The notes beneath the pieces were generated by a model. That model was given only the letters and a program-made list of their open reading frames with translations. It did no database searches and was not told where the DNA came from. A stretch of DNA of 48,078 nt. Origin: Acidimicrobiales bacterium. GTDB taxonomy: Bacteria > Actinomycetota > Acidimicrobiia > Acidimicrobiales > GCA-2861595. A program made the position numbers and the translations under genes. The stretch is from the NCBI GenBank assembly GCA_036262515.1, contig DATAIT010000128.1, positions 1 to 48,078 on the forward strand, given 5' to 3'. Below, piece after piece: positions 8,013-16,053 of this stretch (positions are counted from its first letter, which is position 1; every line of letters starts with the position of its first letter).

Positions 8013-9287
8013 ATGTCGACGCTGTCCGAGGACCTCGCCTTCCGCGGCCTCATCCACCAGGTCACCGACCCAGCCGTCCCGGCCCTTCTCGACGGTCCGC
8101 CGATCACCGCCTACGCCGGCTTCGACCCGTCGGCGCCCAGCCTGCAGCTGGGCAACCTCGTCGGCGTGCTCAACCTGGTGCGGCTCCAGCGGGCCGGGCA
8201 TCGACCGATCGCCCTGGCCGGCGGCGGCACGGGCATGGTCGGTGACCCGAGCGGCAAGGCGGAGGAGCGCACCCTCCTCCAGCCCGAGCAGCTCGACGCC
8301 AACGTGGCCGGCCTGCGGGACCAGCTGGGGCGGTTTCTCGACTTCGGCTCCGGCGCGCTGCTGGTGGACAACGGGTCGTGGCTCTGGGAGGTCGGGCTGC
8401 TCGAGTTCCTCCGGGACGTGGGGAAGCACTTCACCGTCAACGCCATGATCGCCAGGGAGTCGGTCCGGACCCGGCTGGAGGGGCGCGAGCAGGGCATCTC
8501 GTACACCGAGTTCAGCTACATGCTCCTCCAGGCCTACGACTTCCTGCGGCTGTTCGACCTCCACGGGTGCCGGCTCCAGCTGGGCGGCAGCGACCAGTGG
8601 GGGAACATCGTGTCGGGCGTGGACCTCGTGCGGCGGGTGCGTGGGGAGGACGCCTACGGCCTCACGACACCGCTCCTGACGGACGACCAGGGGCGCAAGC
8701 TGGGCAAGACCGAGACCGGCACGATCTGGCTCGACGCCGGGCTGACCAGCCCGTACCAGCTCTTCCAGTACCTGCTCAACAGTCCCGACGACCGGGCCGG
8801 CGCCTACCTCCGGGCCCTCACCCTGCTCCCGCCCGAGCGCATCGAGGAGCTGGACGCCTCACTTGCCGCGCAGCCGGAGCACCGGGAGGCACAGCGGGCC
8901 CTGGCCCGCGCCGTCGTGGGCCTGGTCCACGGCGACGCCGAGGCGGTGGCCGCCGAGCGGGCGGGGAAGGCTCTGTTCGGCGAGGAGGTCTCCGACCTGG
9001 ACGAGGCCACGCTGCTGTCCGTCTTCTCCGAGGCGCCGGCCACGATCGTGCCGCGCTCGGCCTTCGCCGGTGACGGACTGGCGCTGGTGGATGCACTGGC
9101 CGACTGCGGCCTGACGCCCTCCCGGTCGGCCGCCCGCACCGCCGTCTCGCAGGGCGGCGCCTACGTGAACAACAGGCGCGCCAGCGGGCTCGACCGCCGG
9201 CTCACGACGGCCGACCTGCTGCTCGACCGGTACGTCGTGCTGCGACGAGGACGTCGGGACTACCACCTGCTGAAGGTGGAGGCGTAG
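8013..9287 (+). CDS. tyrS: Tyrosyl-tRNA synthetase
   Basis: 424 residues, normal length for bacterial TyrS; it charges tRNA-Tyr. The Rossmann fold starts with ITAYAGFDPSAPSLQLGN at 31-48. The tyrosine pocket motif LGGSDQWGNI lies near 190-200. The KMSKS-equivalent is GRKLGKTETG near 230. An S4-type tRNA-binding domain (SRSAARTAVSQGGAYVNN) closes the protein. The HIGH signature is changed to Q45-L-G-N48: an Asn at the last place is common, but Gln at the first His is unusual. ATG 8013 has only a weak ribosome-binding site (GGCAGG) upstream. Confidence 0.95.
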   Translation: MSTLSEDLAFRGLIHQVTDPAVPALLDGPPITAYAGFDPSAPSLQLGNLVGVLNLVRLQRAGHRPIALAGGGTGMVGDPSGKAEERTLLQPEQLDANVAGLRDQLGRFLDFGSGALLVDNGSWLWEVGLLEFLRDVGKHFTVNAMIARESVRTRLEGREQGISYTEFSYMLLQAYDFLRLFDLHGCRLQLGGSDQWGNIVSGVDLVRRVRGEDAYGLTTPLLTDDQGRKLGKTETGTIWLDAGLTSPYQLFQYLLNSPDDRAGAYLRALTLLPPERIEELDASLAAQPEHREAQRALARAVVGLVHGDAEAVAAERAGKALFGEEVSDLDEATLLSVFSEAPATIVPRSAFAGDGLALVDALADCGLTPSRSAARTAVSQGGAYVNNRRASGLDRRLTTADLLLDRYVVLRRGRRDYHLLKVEA

Positions 9288-9291
9288 GGCA

Positions 9292-9888
9292 CTACGTCGT
9301 GGTGACGAGGCAGCTCGCCTTGTTGCCCTCGCTGAAGTAGGCGAACCTCGTGAAGCGCACGCTCGAGTAGCGCTGGGCGCTCGTGAGCTTGTCCGAGGTG
9401 AAGCTGGCCGTCGTGCCGGGACCGATCACCGTGCCCGCGGTGGCGAAGTGGACGGTGCGCACCTCGCCGTTCGGGTAGCTGACCTCGAGGGTGACGTCGT
9501 CGACCTCGATGGCCACGCTCACCTGGTTGTCGACGGTGGCCTGCGGCACGAACGTGGAGCTGATGGCGTCGGTGGCGAGGTCCTTGGCCGTGAATGACAC
9601 CGTCGCCTTCCCGGAGCCGCACGCCGCCACCACGCCCGTGGTGGTCGTCGTGCGGGGAGCGGTCGTGGTGGTGGCCCGGGCCGCCGTGGTCGTCGTGGCG
9701 GCGGCGGTGGTCGACGAGGTCGCCCCCGGGGCGGAGGTGGTCGTCTCGAGCACGGCCGTGGTCGTCGTCGTGGTCGTGGTCGTGGTCGCAGCGGTGTCGG
9801 CATCGTCGTCGTCACTCCGCACGAGGGCGAACGCCCCGAGGGCGCCCAACAGGACGACGACGACCGCTGCCACCACGGGCTTCTTCAC
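9292..9888 (-). CDS. Secreted or membrane-anchored Thr-rich protein of unknown function
   Basis: 198 residues. An N-terminal hydrophobic helix (about 4-23, after two lysines) is a signal peptide or anchor. Residues ~26-85 are a low-complexity stretch of Thr, Ala and Ser with runs up to ten threonines, a likely extended, possibly glycosylated stalk. The last ~110 residues form a compact domain predicted from sequence pattern to be beta-sheet, with two cysteines (in AACGSGKA and KASCLV) that could form a disulfide. I do not recognise the domain. The gene converges on tyrS with a 4-base gap. The start is GTG 9888. Confidence 0.7.
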   Translation of the reverse strand: MKKPVVAAVVVVLLGALGAFALVRSDDDDADTAATTTTTTTTTTAVLETTTSAPGATSSTTAAATTTTAARATTTTAPRTTTTTGVVAACGSGKATVSFTAKDLATDAISSTFVPQATVDNQVSVAIEVDDVTLEVSYPNGEVRTVHFATAGTVIGPGTTASFTSDKLTSAQRYSSVRFTRFAYFSEGNKASCLVTTT

Positions 9889-9990
9889 CGCACCATCGTG
9901 TCATCTCGGAGAGCCGCTCCGTCGCACCTTTGCACTTTCCCCCCGTTTCCTTCGCGGATCGCTCGGCCGGCCGCTCGGGGATCGGTGCGG

Positions 9991-10407
9991 TCACGCCAGC
10001 GCGGCCCGGATGCGGGCCGCCACCGCTTCCATCTCGGCCTCGTCGCCATACCGAGTGCGGGGCCAGAAGAAGCCCCGCAACCCGTCACCCTTCGTCCGCG
10101 GCACGACGTGCACGTGCAGGTGGGCGACGCTTTGGCTCACGGCGTTGTTCACGGCCACGAAGGAGCCCTGGGCGGCCATCGCCCGGGTGACCGCCGCCGT
10201 GACCCGCTGGACGGTGGCGAAGAACGGACCGATCTCGGCGTCGGGCAGCGCCAGGATCGTCGCGTGATGGGCGCGCGGCACCACGAGTACGTGGCCGTGG
10301 AACAGGGGCCGGACGTCGAGGAACGCGAAGGCGTTCTCCTCGTCGAGCACCAAGGCCGCTCCCACCTCGCCGTCGCGGATGGCGCAGAACGTGCAACCAG
10401 CGGCCAT
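9991..10407 (-). CDS. HIT-family nucleotide hydrolase
   Basis: 138 residues with the histidine triad AHLHVHVVPR (H96, H98, H100) and the family's N-terminal CTFCAIRDGE segment. The latter carries two cysteines that in some members bind zinc with a downstream histidine. HIT proteins of this Hint/Fhit-like branch hydrolyse nucleoside phosphoramidates or dinucleoside polyphosphates; the exact substrate is unknown. ATG 10407 lies 10 nt downstream of a TAGGCT box, so the leader would be very short. Confidence 0.88.
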   Translation of the reverse strand: MAAGCTFCAIRDGEVGAALVLDEENAFAFLDVRPLFHGHVLVVPRAHHATILALPDAEIGPFFATVQRVTAAVTRAMAAQGSFVAVNNAVSQSVAHLHVHVVPRTKGDGLRGFFWPRTRYGDEAEMEAVAARIRAALA

Positions 10408-10417
10408 GAGGGAGGGC

Positions 10418-10427
10418 AGCCTACGAT
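10418..10427. promoter_or_regulatory. Overlapping divergent -10 boxes sharing a TA step
   Basis: On the plus strand TACGAT (10422-10427) ends 6 nt before ATG 10434. On the minus strand TAGGCT (10418-10423) ends 10 nt before ATG 10407. The two hexamers share the two bases at 10422-10423. Confidence 0.5.
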
Positions 10428-10433
10428 TCGACG

Positions 10434-10871
10434 ATGCCCGATGCGCCCGTCCAGTTCAGCACCGGACTGCCGGAGACGGTGCTGCCTCCGCCACCGCCCG
10501 AAGCGTCCGCCCGCCTGCACGCGGCGCTGGTCGAGCCGCCGGAGCGCCGCCGTGACGCGGTGAGCGGCGTGGTGGCCACGTTCCCCCGGTACCTCGACGC
10601 CTGGGCTCGCCTCGGTGAGCTTGCGCGCGACGACGTCGAGGCGTATGCGTGCTTCCGCGTCGGGTACCACCGCGGCCTCGACGCCCTACGCCAGGCCGGG
10701 TGGCGCGGGTCCGGGTACGTCCGGTGGGCCCACGAGGCGAACCGGGGCTTCCTCCGTGCCGTGGAGGGCCTCCGCCAGGCGGCCGCCGCCGTCGGGGAGG
10801 CCGACGAGGAGGAACGGTGCCGCCAGTTCCTGCGCCAGCTCGATCCGGACTGGCGCGGCCTCCCGGGCTGA
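10434..10871 (+). CDS. DUF3151 family protein
   Basis: 145 residues, Ala/Arg/Leu-rich and probably all-helical. The stretch from FPRYLDAWARLGELARD through CFRVGYHRGLDALRQAGWRGSGYVRW matches the actinobacterial DUF3151 family as I remember it. No catalytic motif is visible and the function is unknown; the helical repeat-like pattern would suit a TPR-type scaffold. It is likely a single-gene unit read from the divergent promoter shared with the HIT gene. Confidence 0.75.
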   Translation: MPDAPVQFSTGLPETVLPPPPPEASARLHAALVEPPERRRDAVSGVVATFPRYLDAWARLGELARDDVEAYACFRVGYHRGLDALRQAGWRGSGYVRWAHEANRGFLRAVEGLRQAAAAVGEADEEERCRQFLRQLDPDWRGLPG

Positions 10872-10904
10872 TCGCAGCCGCCCGGCAGACGCCGGGTCCC
10901 GCTC

Positions 10905-10910
10905 TATCCT
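10905..10910 (+). promoter_or_regulatory. -10 box TATCCT, leaderless-type
   Basis: TATCCT ends 6 nt before ATG 10917 of putA. Confidence 0.5.
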
Positions 10911-10916
10911 CGATCC

Positions 10917-13889
10917 ATGGCCTCTCCCCCCGACAGCGAGGTCGGGGCGCTGGCCCGCCGCATCGCCGAACTCGGCGCCGGCGAGAAGGCGCGGGTGTTC
11001 AACATGTCGTGGGTCAGCGAGCGGATGCTCGGCTGGGCCATGTCGCACCCGAGCTTCAAGACGCAGTTGTTCCGGTTCGTCGACGTCTTCCCGGCGACAG
11101 GCGACGACGCCGACGTGCTCCGACACATCGACGAGTACTTCGAGGGCGCCGGCGCGCCGAAGGTGATGGAGCTCGGCATCGACCTGGCCGAGCGGCTGCC
11201 CCTCGGTTCACGGGTATCGGCGGGCGTGGCCCGCCGCAACATCGAGCGCATGGCGGAGCAGTTCATCGTCGGGTCCACGCCGGCGCGGGCCATGGACGGG
11301 CTCCACCGCCTCTGGCGGCAGGGGAGCGCCTTCACCGTCGACCTCCTGGGCGAGAAGACCGTCACCGAGGCGGACGCCGACCGCTACGCGGCGAGGGTGC
11401 ACGAACTTCTCGACGCGCTTCTCGACGGCACCGCCGGGTGGGCGCCCGACGACCACCTGGAGCGCGACGATCTCGGCCCGCTGCCCCGCGCCAACATCAG
11501 CATCAAACCGACGGCCCTGGCCTCGCTGTACGCACCCCTCACCCGGACCGAGGGCCTCGCCCAGGCCCGCGCCCGGCTGCTGCCCATCCTGCGGATGGCC
11601 GCCGAGCGCGGCGCGTTCGTGTGGTTCGACATGGAGCACTACGACGTCAAGGACCTCACCCTCGAGCTGTTCCGGAGCCTGCTGGACCTGCCCGAGCTGG
11701 CCGCCCTCGAGGCGGGTGTCGTCATCCAGGCCTACCTGAAGGAGTCGCGGGCCGACCTCGCCGACCTCATCTCCTGGGCGTCCGCCTCCAAACGCCCCAG
11801 CCCGATCAGCGTGCGGTTGGTGAAGGGGGCGTACTGGGACTCCGAGTCGATCGTCGCCCAGGCCGAGGGATGGCCGGCGCCGGTCTTCGGCCACAAGGAC
11901 GAGACCGACGCGAGCTACGAGCGGTGCGTGCGCCTGCTGCACGACCATCACGGAACGGTCCGCGCCGCCTTCGCCTCGCACAACCTCCGCTCCCTCGCCT
12001 ACGCGGTGACCTACGCGCAGGCGCAGGGCATACCGGACACCGGCTACGAGTTGCAGATGCTCTACGGCATGGCCGAGCCGATCCAGGCCGCCATCCGGCG
12101 GTTGGGGCTGCGCCTGCGTGTCTACGGCCCGGTGGGCGAGCTCGTGCCCGGGATGGCCTACCTCGTCCGGCGCCTCCTGGAGAACACCTCCAACGAGAGC
12201 TTCGTGCGCCATCGCTTCGCCGAGGGACGCGACCTCGACCAGCTCATCGCCGCACCGAGGGTCGACCGGCTGCCGGATCCCGATCCGCCGGCGCGCCGCC
12301 CCGCCACCGATCCGGCTGATCCCGGTCCCTACACCCACGAGCCGCCGGCGGAGTGGCGCCGGCCCGCCGTGCGCGAGGCCATGGCGGCGGCCGTGGCGGC
12401 CGCGCCGTCGGCGTTCGGGGCGGCGGTGCCGGCGGTCATCGCCGGGCGCCGGGTCCGCACCGACCGCACGATCGTCTCCGTCGATCCGGCCGATCCCGAG
12501 ACCCAGGTGGCCGTGTCGGCGTCGTGCGGCGCAGCCGAGGCCGACGCCGCCGTCCGGGCTGCCCTCGATGCGTGGGAGGGATGGCGGCGCACCCCGGCCC
12601 GCGACCGGGCCGCCGTGCTCTTCCGGGCGGCGGAGTGGATGCGGGCCCGCCGTGCGGAGCTGTCGGCGCTGGAGGTGTTCGAGGCCGGAAAGCCCTGGGC
12701 CGAGGCCGACGGCGACGTGTGCGAGGCCATCGACTTCTGCGAGTACTACGGCCGGGAGATGCTCCGCCTCGACCGGGGCGGGGCGGTCGAGTCGCCGCCG
12801 GGCGAATCGAACTCGCTGCGGTATCAGGGCAAGGGCGTCGGTGCGGTCATCGCCCCGTGGAACTTCCCGCTGGCCATCCCCACCGGCATGGTGACGGCCG
12901 CCCTGGTGGCGGGAAACGCCGTCGTCTTCAAGCCGGCCGAGCAGACCCCGGCCATCGCCGCCCGGCTGGTCGACGCCCTCGAGGCCGGCGGCCTTCCCCC
13001 GGGGGTCCTCTCGTTCCTGCCCGGCGTCGGAGAGGAGGTCGGGGCGCATCTCGTCGAACACCCGGACGTGGCGTTCGTGGCCTTCACCGGTTCGAAGGAC
13101 GTCGGCCTGCGCATCAACGCCGCCGCCGCCGCGTCGTCCGGCGGCCGTCACGTGAAGCGGGTGATCGCAGAGCTCGGTGGCAAGAACGCCATCATCGTCG
13201 ACGCCGACGCCGACCTCGACCAGGTCGTGCCCGCCATCGCCGCGTCCGCCTTCGGGTACTCGGGCCAGAAGTGCTCCGCCGCCTCCCGCCTCGTCGTGGT
13301 GGACCCGGTGTACGACGAGCTGGTCGACCGCCTGGTACGCCACACCGTCGAGCTGCGCGCCGGCCACCCGCGGGACATGGCCGTCAAGATCGGCCCGCTG
13401 ATCGACGCCGAGGCGTGGAAGCGCGTCCAGGGCGTCGTCGAACGGGCGCCCGAGCAGGGTGACGTCCTGCTCGCGCGCGACGACGTCCCGGCCACCGGGT
13501 TCTTCGTCGGGCCAGCCATCGTGGCCGGCGTGGCCAGCGACTCCGCGCTGGCACGCGACGAGATCTTCGGGCCGGTGCTGACCGTGTTCCGCGCCCCCCA
13601 CTTCGCCGCCGCCGTCGCCATCGCCAACGACACCCACTTCGCCCTCACCGCCGGGGTGTTCTCCCGCTCACCGGCCCACGTCCGCCAGGCCGGCGACCAG
13701 CTGCGCGCGGGCAACGTCTACGTCAACCGAGGCATCACTGGCGCGGTGGTCGGCCGCCAGCCCTTCGGTGGCTTCGGCATGTCGGGCGTCGGCTCGAAGG
13801 CGGGCGGCCCCGACTACCTGCTCCAGTTCCTCGACCCACGCGTCGTCACCGAGAACACCATGCGGCAGGGCTTCGCCCCGTCGGCGTAG
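10917..13889 (+). CDS. putA: Bifunctional proline dehydrogenase / L-glutamate-gamma-semialdehyde dehydrogenase
   Basis: 990 residues. It oxidises proline to glutamate in two steps. Residues ~1-445 are the FAD-binding PRODH barrel, recognisable from NISIKPTALASLYAPL, LVKGAYWDSE, FGHKDETDASYERC and the RRLLENTSNESFVR segment near its end. Residues ~480-990 are the aldehyde dehydrogenase: APWNFPLAIP, AFTGSKDVG, the general-base motif VIAELGGKN, and the catalytic cysteine C786 in YSGQKCSAA. There is no N-terminal DNA-binding domain, so it should not act as its own repressor. Many actinobacteria encode the two activities separately, so the fusion is notable. It is a single-gene unit. Confidence 0.95.
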   Translation: MASPPDSEVGALARRIAELGAGEKARVFNMSWVSERMLGWAMSHPSFKTQLFRFVDVFPATGDDADVLRHIDEYFEGAGAPKVMELGIDLAERLPLGSRVSAGVARRNIERMAEQFIVGSTPARAMDGLHRLWRQGSAFTVDLLGEKTVTEADADRYAARVHELLDALLDGTAGWAPDDHLERDDLGPLPRANISIKPTALASLYAPLTRTEGLAQARARLLPILRMAAERGAFVWFDMEHYDVKDLTLELFRSLLDLPELAALEAGVVIQAYLKESRADLADLISWASASKRPSPISVRLVKGAYWDSESIVAQAEGWPAPVFGHKDETDASYERCVRLLHDHHGTVRAAFASHNLRSLAYAVTYAQAQGIPDTGYELQMLYGMAEPIQAAIRRLGLRLRVYGPVGELVPGMAYLVRRLLENTSNESFVRHRFAEGRDLDQLIAAPRVDRLPDPDPPARRPATDPADPGPYTHEPPAEWRRPAVREAMAAAVAAAPSAFGAAVPAVIAGRRVRTDRTIVSVDPADPETQVAVSASCGAAEADAAVRAALDAWEGWRRTPARDRAAVLFRAAEWMRARRAELSALEVFEAGKPWAEADGDVCEAIDFCEYYGREMLRLDRGGAVESPPGESNSLRYQGKGVGAVIAPWNFPLAIPTGMVTAALVAGNAVVFKPAEQTPAIAARLVDALEAGGLPPGVLSFLPGVGEEVGAHLVEHPDVAFVAFTGSKDVGLRINAAAAASSGGRHVKRVIAELGGKNAIIVDADADLDQVVPAIAASAFGYSGQKCSAASRLVVVDPVYDELVDRLVRHTVELRAGHPRDMAVKIGPLIDAEAWKRVQGVVERAPEQGDVLLARDDVPATGFFVGPAIVAGVASDSALARDEIFGPVLTVFRAPHFAAAVAIANDTHFALTAGVFSRSPAHVRQAGDQLRAGNVYVNRGITGAVVGRQPFGGFGMSGVGSKAGGPDYLLQFLDPRVVTENTMRQGFAPSA

Positions 13890-13947
13890 GGCCTCCCTCG
13901 ACCGCCGATCCGGGACGGCGGGTCATCACCGCCATCCTCGCTCGGCG

Positions 13948-13953
13948 TAGCGT
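13948..13953 (+). promoter_or_regulatory. -10 box TAGCGT, leaderless-type
   Basis: TAGCGT ends 6 nt before GTG 13960 of the flavin reductase-like gene. Confidence 0.5.
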
Positions 13954-13959
13954 TCGCCC

Positions 13960-14502
13960 GTGCCCCTCTCCACCGGACCGGTCGGGCCCTTCCCGCCCGG
14001 CGCCGACCCGGACGACTACGACAAACTCCGCCGGCGGGTGCTGTGGACCATGCCGTACGGGCTCTACGTCGTCGGCAGCCGAGCCGGCGACCGCCGCAAC
14101 GGCATGACCCTGAACTGGGTGACGCAGCTGTCGTTCGACCCCAAGCTGCTCGGAGTCGGGGTCGAGAACGGTTCGCTCACCGCCGAGCTCATCGCCGAGG
14201 GTGGCGTGTTCAGCCTCAACATCATCGACCGGGACGACCGCGCCATCGTGCGCAAGTTCACCAAGCCGGTGGAGGTCGACACGCAGGCGGGGACGCTCAA
14301 CGGATTCGCCTTCCACGACGGCGCCACGGGTGCGCCGATCCTCGACACCGCCGTCGCGTACGCCGACTGCGAGGTCCGTCAGCACGTCCCCACCGGGAGC
14401 CACACGCTCTTCGTTGGAGAGGTGGTGGACGCCGGGTTCCAGAAGCCGGAGGACACCCCGCCCCTGCGCATGGAGGACACCCGGATGATCTACGGCGGAT
14501 GA
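13960..14502 (+). CDS. Flavin reductase-like, FMN-binding split-barrel protein
   Basis: 180 residues. The order MPYGLYVVGSR, NGMTLNWVTQLSFDPKLLGVGVE and FSLNII is the flavin-contacting half of the flavin reductase-like family. Members reduce FMN/FAD with NAD(P)H or bind flavin for a partner oxygenase. No partner monooxygenase is adjacent, and the FAD oxidoreductase at 5569-7002 is too far away to link. The GTG start is fixed by the -10 box. Its stop at 14502 is followed after only 22 bases by a second start with its own promoter signature. Confidence 0.8.
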   Translation: MPLSTGPVGPFPPGADPDDYDKLRRRVLWTMPYGLYVVGSRAGDRRNGMTLNWVTQLSFDPKLLGVGVENGSLTAELIAEGGVFSLNIIDRDDRAIVRKFTKPVEVDTQAGTLNGFAFHDGATGAPILDTAVAYADCEVRQHVPTGSHTLFVGEVVDAGFQKPEDTPPLRMEDTRMIYGG

Positions 14503-14512
14503 GCGGTCCAGC

Positions 14513-14518
14513 TACCGT
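14513..14518 (+). promoter_or_regulatory. -10 box TACCGT, leaderless-type
   Basis: TACCGT ends 6 nt before GTG 14525, so the small gene and rnd can be transcribed apart from the flavin reductase gene. Confidence 0.45.
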
Positions 14519-14524
14519 GCGCCC

Positions 14525-14812
14525 GTGACCCTGGTCCCGCTGGACAACGCGACGTGGGGATTCGAGTCGGACTGCTTCGTGTGCGAGCCGGGAAATCCCG
14601 CCGGCCTGCGCATCCCGTTCTCCCATGACGTCGAAGCCGGTGTGGTGTTCGCCGACTTCGTGCTGGACGACCGCTTCTCCGCGGAGGTGACCGACGCCGA
14701 CGGGCAGCGGTACGTGGTCGCCGAGGCCGAGTTCTGCCCGATGGGCACGGTGCAGGCTCGCGCCGCCATCGTGGTGGTCACCGGTGGGGACGCCGAGCTC
14801 GTGCAGGGATGA
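14525..14812 (+). CDS. Short hotdog/thioesterase-like protein lacking the central active-site region
   Basis: 95 residues. Residues ~16-50 (DCFVCEPGNPAGLRIPF, then VVFADFVLDDRFS) look like the first strand region of PaaI-type hotdog thioesterases. Residues ~51-80 (AEVTDADGQRYVVAEAEF) look like their last strand and tail. The middle ~60-70 residues, with the HGG helix that holds the active site, are missing without a frameshift. It may be an in-frame deletion remnant or a diverged small binding protein; hydrolase activity is unlikely. It is joined to rnd by an ATGA overlap. Confidence 0.55.
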   Translation: MTLVPLDNATWGFESDCFVCEPGNPAGLRIPFSHDVEAGVVFADFVLDDRFSAEVTDADGQRYVVAEAEFCPMGTVQARAAIVVVTGGDAELVQG

Positions 14813-15978
14813 AGCCGGCGCCGCGCTGGATCGACGACCCCGATGGTCTCGACGCCCTCGCCCACGAGTTGCTGGCGGCCGACGCGTACTCGGTGGACAC
14901 CGAGTTCCACCGGGAACGCACCTACTACCCGCACCTCGACCTGGTGCAGATCGCCTGGGAGGGGGGTCTGGCCCTCGTCGACCCGTTGGCCGTCGACCTC
15001 CGGCCGCTGGCACCGGTCCTCGACGGCCCCGGCCTCGCCGTGCTCCATGCCGCCGACCAGGATCTCGAGGTCCTGCGGGCGTCCTGCGGCACGGTGCCGA
15101 GCCGGCTGTTCGACACCCAGCTGGCGGCGGGCTTCCTCGGGATGTCGTCGCCGTCGCTGCAGTCGCTGGTGGAGCGGCTCCTCGGTGTGCGCCTGAAGAA
15201 GGGGGACCGGCTGGCCGACTGGACCCGCCGGCCGCTCGGGCCCGACCAGCGCGCCTACGCGGCGGCCGACGTGGAGCACCTCCTGGCCCTCCACGCCGTC
15301 ATAACCGGCGAGCTCGCCGCCCGGGGACGCCTGGCGTGGGCCGAGCAGGAGTGCGAGCTGGCCCGCACGCAACAGCGCGGGCCGACCGATCCGGAGACGG
15401 CGTGGTGGCGCCAACGCGACTCCCGGTCCCTGCGCGGCCGGTCCATGGGCGTCGCCCAGGAGGTGGGCGCGTGGCGGGAACGGCGGGCCATGGCCCTCGA
15501 CATCCCGCCCCGCTTCGTCCTCCCGGACCTAGCCATGGCCGCCATCGCCCAGCGACCGCCGACGTCGGCCGCCGACCTCAACGGCATCCGCGGGCTCGAG
15601 GGGCGTCACCTCAAGGGCCCCATGCTCGACGAGATCCTGGCTGCCGTCGAGCGAGGTCGGGCACTTCCGCCCGAGTCGGTCCGTCGCCCGCCGGCCGACG
15701 ACCTCGACCGCTCGCTGCGCCCGGCCGTGGCCCTGGTGTCGGCCTGGGTGGCGCAGCTGGCCGCCGACCTCGAGGTCGACCCCGCCCTGCTGGCCACGCG
15801 GTCGGACGTCCAGAGCTTCCTCCGCAACGACGACGGCGCCCGGCTCAGCGAGGGATGGCGCAAGGAGCTGGTGGGCGAGCCGGTCCGGCGCCTGGTCGAG
15901 GGCGAGGCCACGCTGGCCTTCCAGGGCGGCCGGCTCGTGCTCGAGGATCGGGTGCGGCCCTCGCCGCCGCACTCCTGA
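14809..15978 (+). CDS. rnd: Ribonuclease D
   Basis: 389 residues, a 3'-5' exoribonuclease that trims tRNA and other stable RNA precursors. DEDDy catalytic residues are in place: D30 and E32 in SVDTEFHRE, the Exo II segment HAADQDLEVL, and Exo III Y150-x3-D154 in YAAADVEHLL. An HRDC domain follows (about 205-290: RPPTSAADLNGIRGLEGRHLKG). The ATG overlaps the preceding stop by four bases. A strong GC hairpin begins directly after its stop. Confidence 0.92.
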   Translation: MKPAPRWIDDPDGLDALAHELLAADAYSVDTEFHRERTYYPHLDLVQIAWEGGLALVDPLAVDLRPLAPVLDGPGLAVLHAADQDLEVLRASCGTVPSRLFDTQLAAGFLGMSSPSLQSLVERLLGVRLKKGDRLADWTRRPLGPDQRAYAAADVEHLLALHAVITGELAARGRLAWAEQECELARTQQRGPTDPETAWWRQRDSRSLRGRSMGVAQEVGAWRERRAMALDIPPRFVLPDLAMAAIAQRPPTSAADLNGIRGLEGRHLKGPMLDEILAAVERGRALPPESVRRPPADDLDRSLRPAVALVSAWVAQLAADLEVDPALLATRSDVQSFLRNDDGARLSEGWRKELVGEPVRRLVEGEATLAFQGGRLVLEDRVRPSPPHS

Positions 15979-16001
15979 GCCGGCGCCGGCCCGGCGCCGG
16001 C
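15979..16001 (+). terminator. GC-rich hairpin after rnd
   Basis: A perfect 9-bp stem (GCCGGCGCC / GGCGCCGGC) with a 5-base loop begins at the base after the rnd stop codon. There is no T-tract, so it would be a U-less actinobacterial-type terminator or simply an mRNA 3' end stabiliser. Confidence 0.45.
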
Positions 16002-16053
16002 AGCTCCTCACCCGCCTTCGGTCGGCCCCGGCGCCGGCAGCTTTTCACCCGCC
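15991..16053. repeat. Imperfect 26-bp direct repeat, two copies
   Basis: Copies at 15991-16016 and 16028-16053 share CCGGCGCCGGCAGCT, then CC or TT, then TCACCCGCC (2 mismatches in 26). Copy 1 contains the 3' arm of the rnd hairpin. Copy 2 overlaps the last codons of the minus-strand gene at 16045. It probably arose by local duplication. Confidence 0.6.

Noticed and set aside
9640-9800. Apparent tandem trinucleotide-rich repeat
   Set aside because: It is the Thr/Ala-rich stalk of the secreted protein, encoded by ACC/ACG/GCC codons, with no regular unit length.
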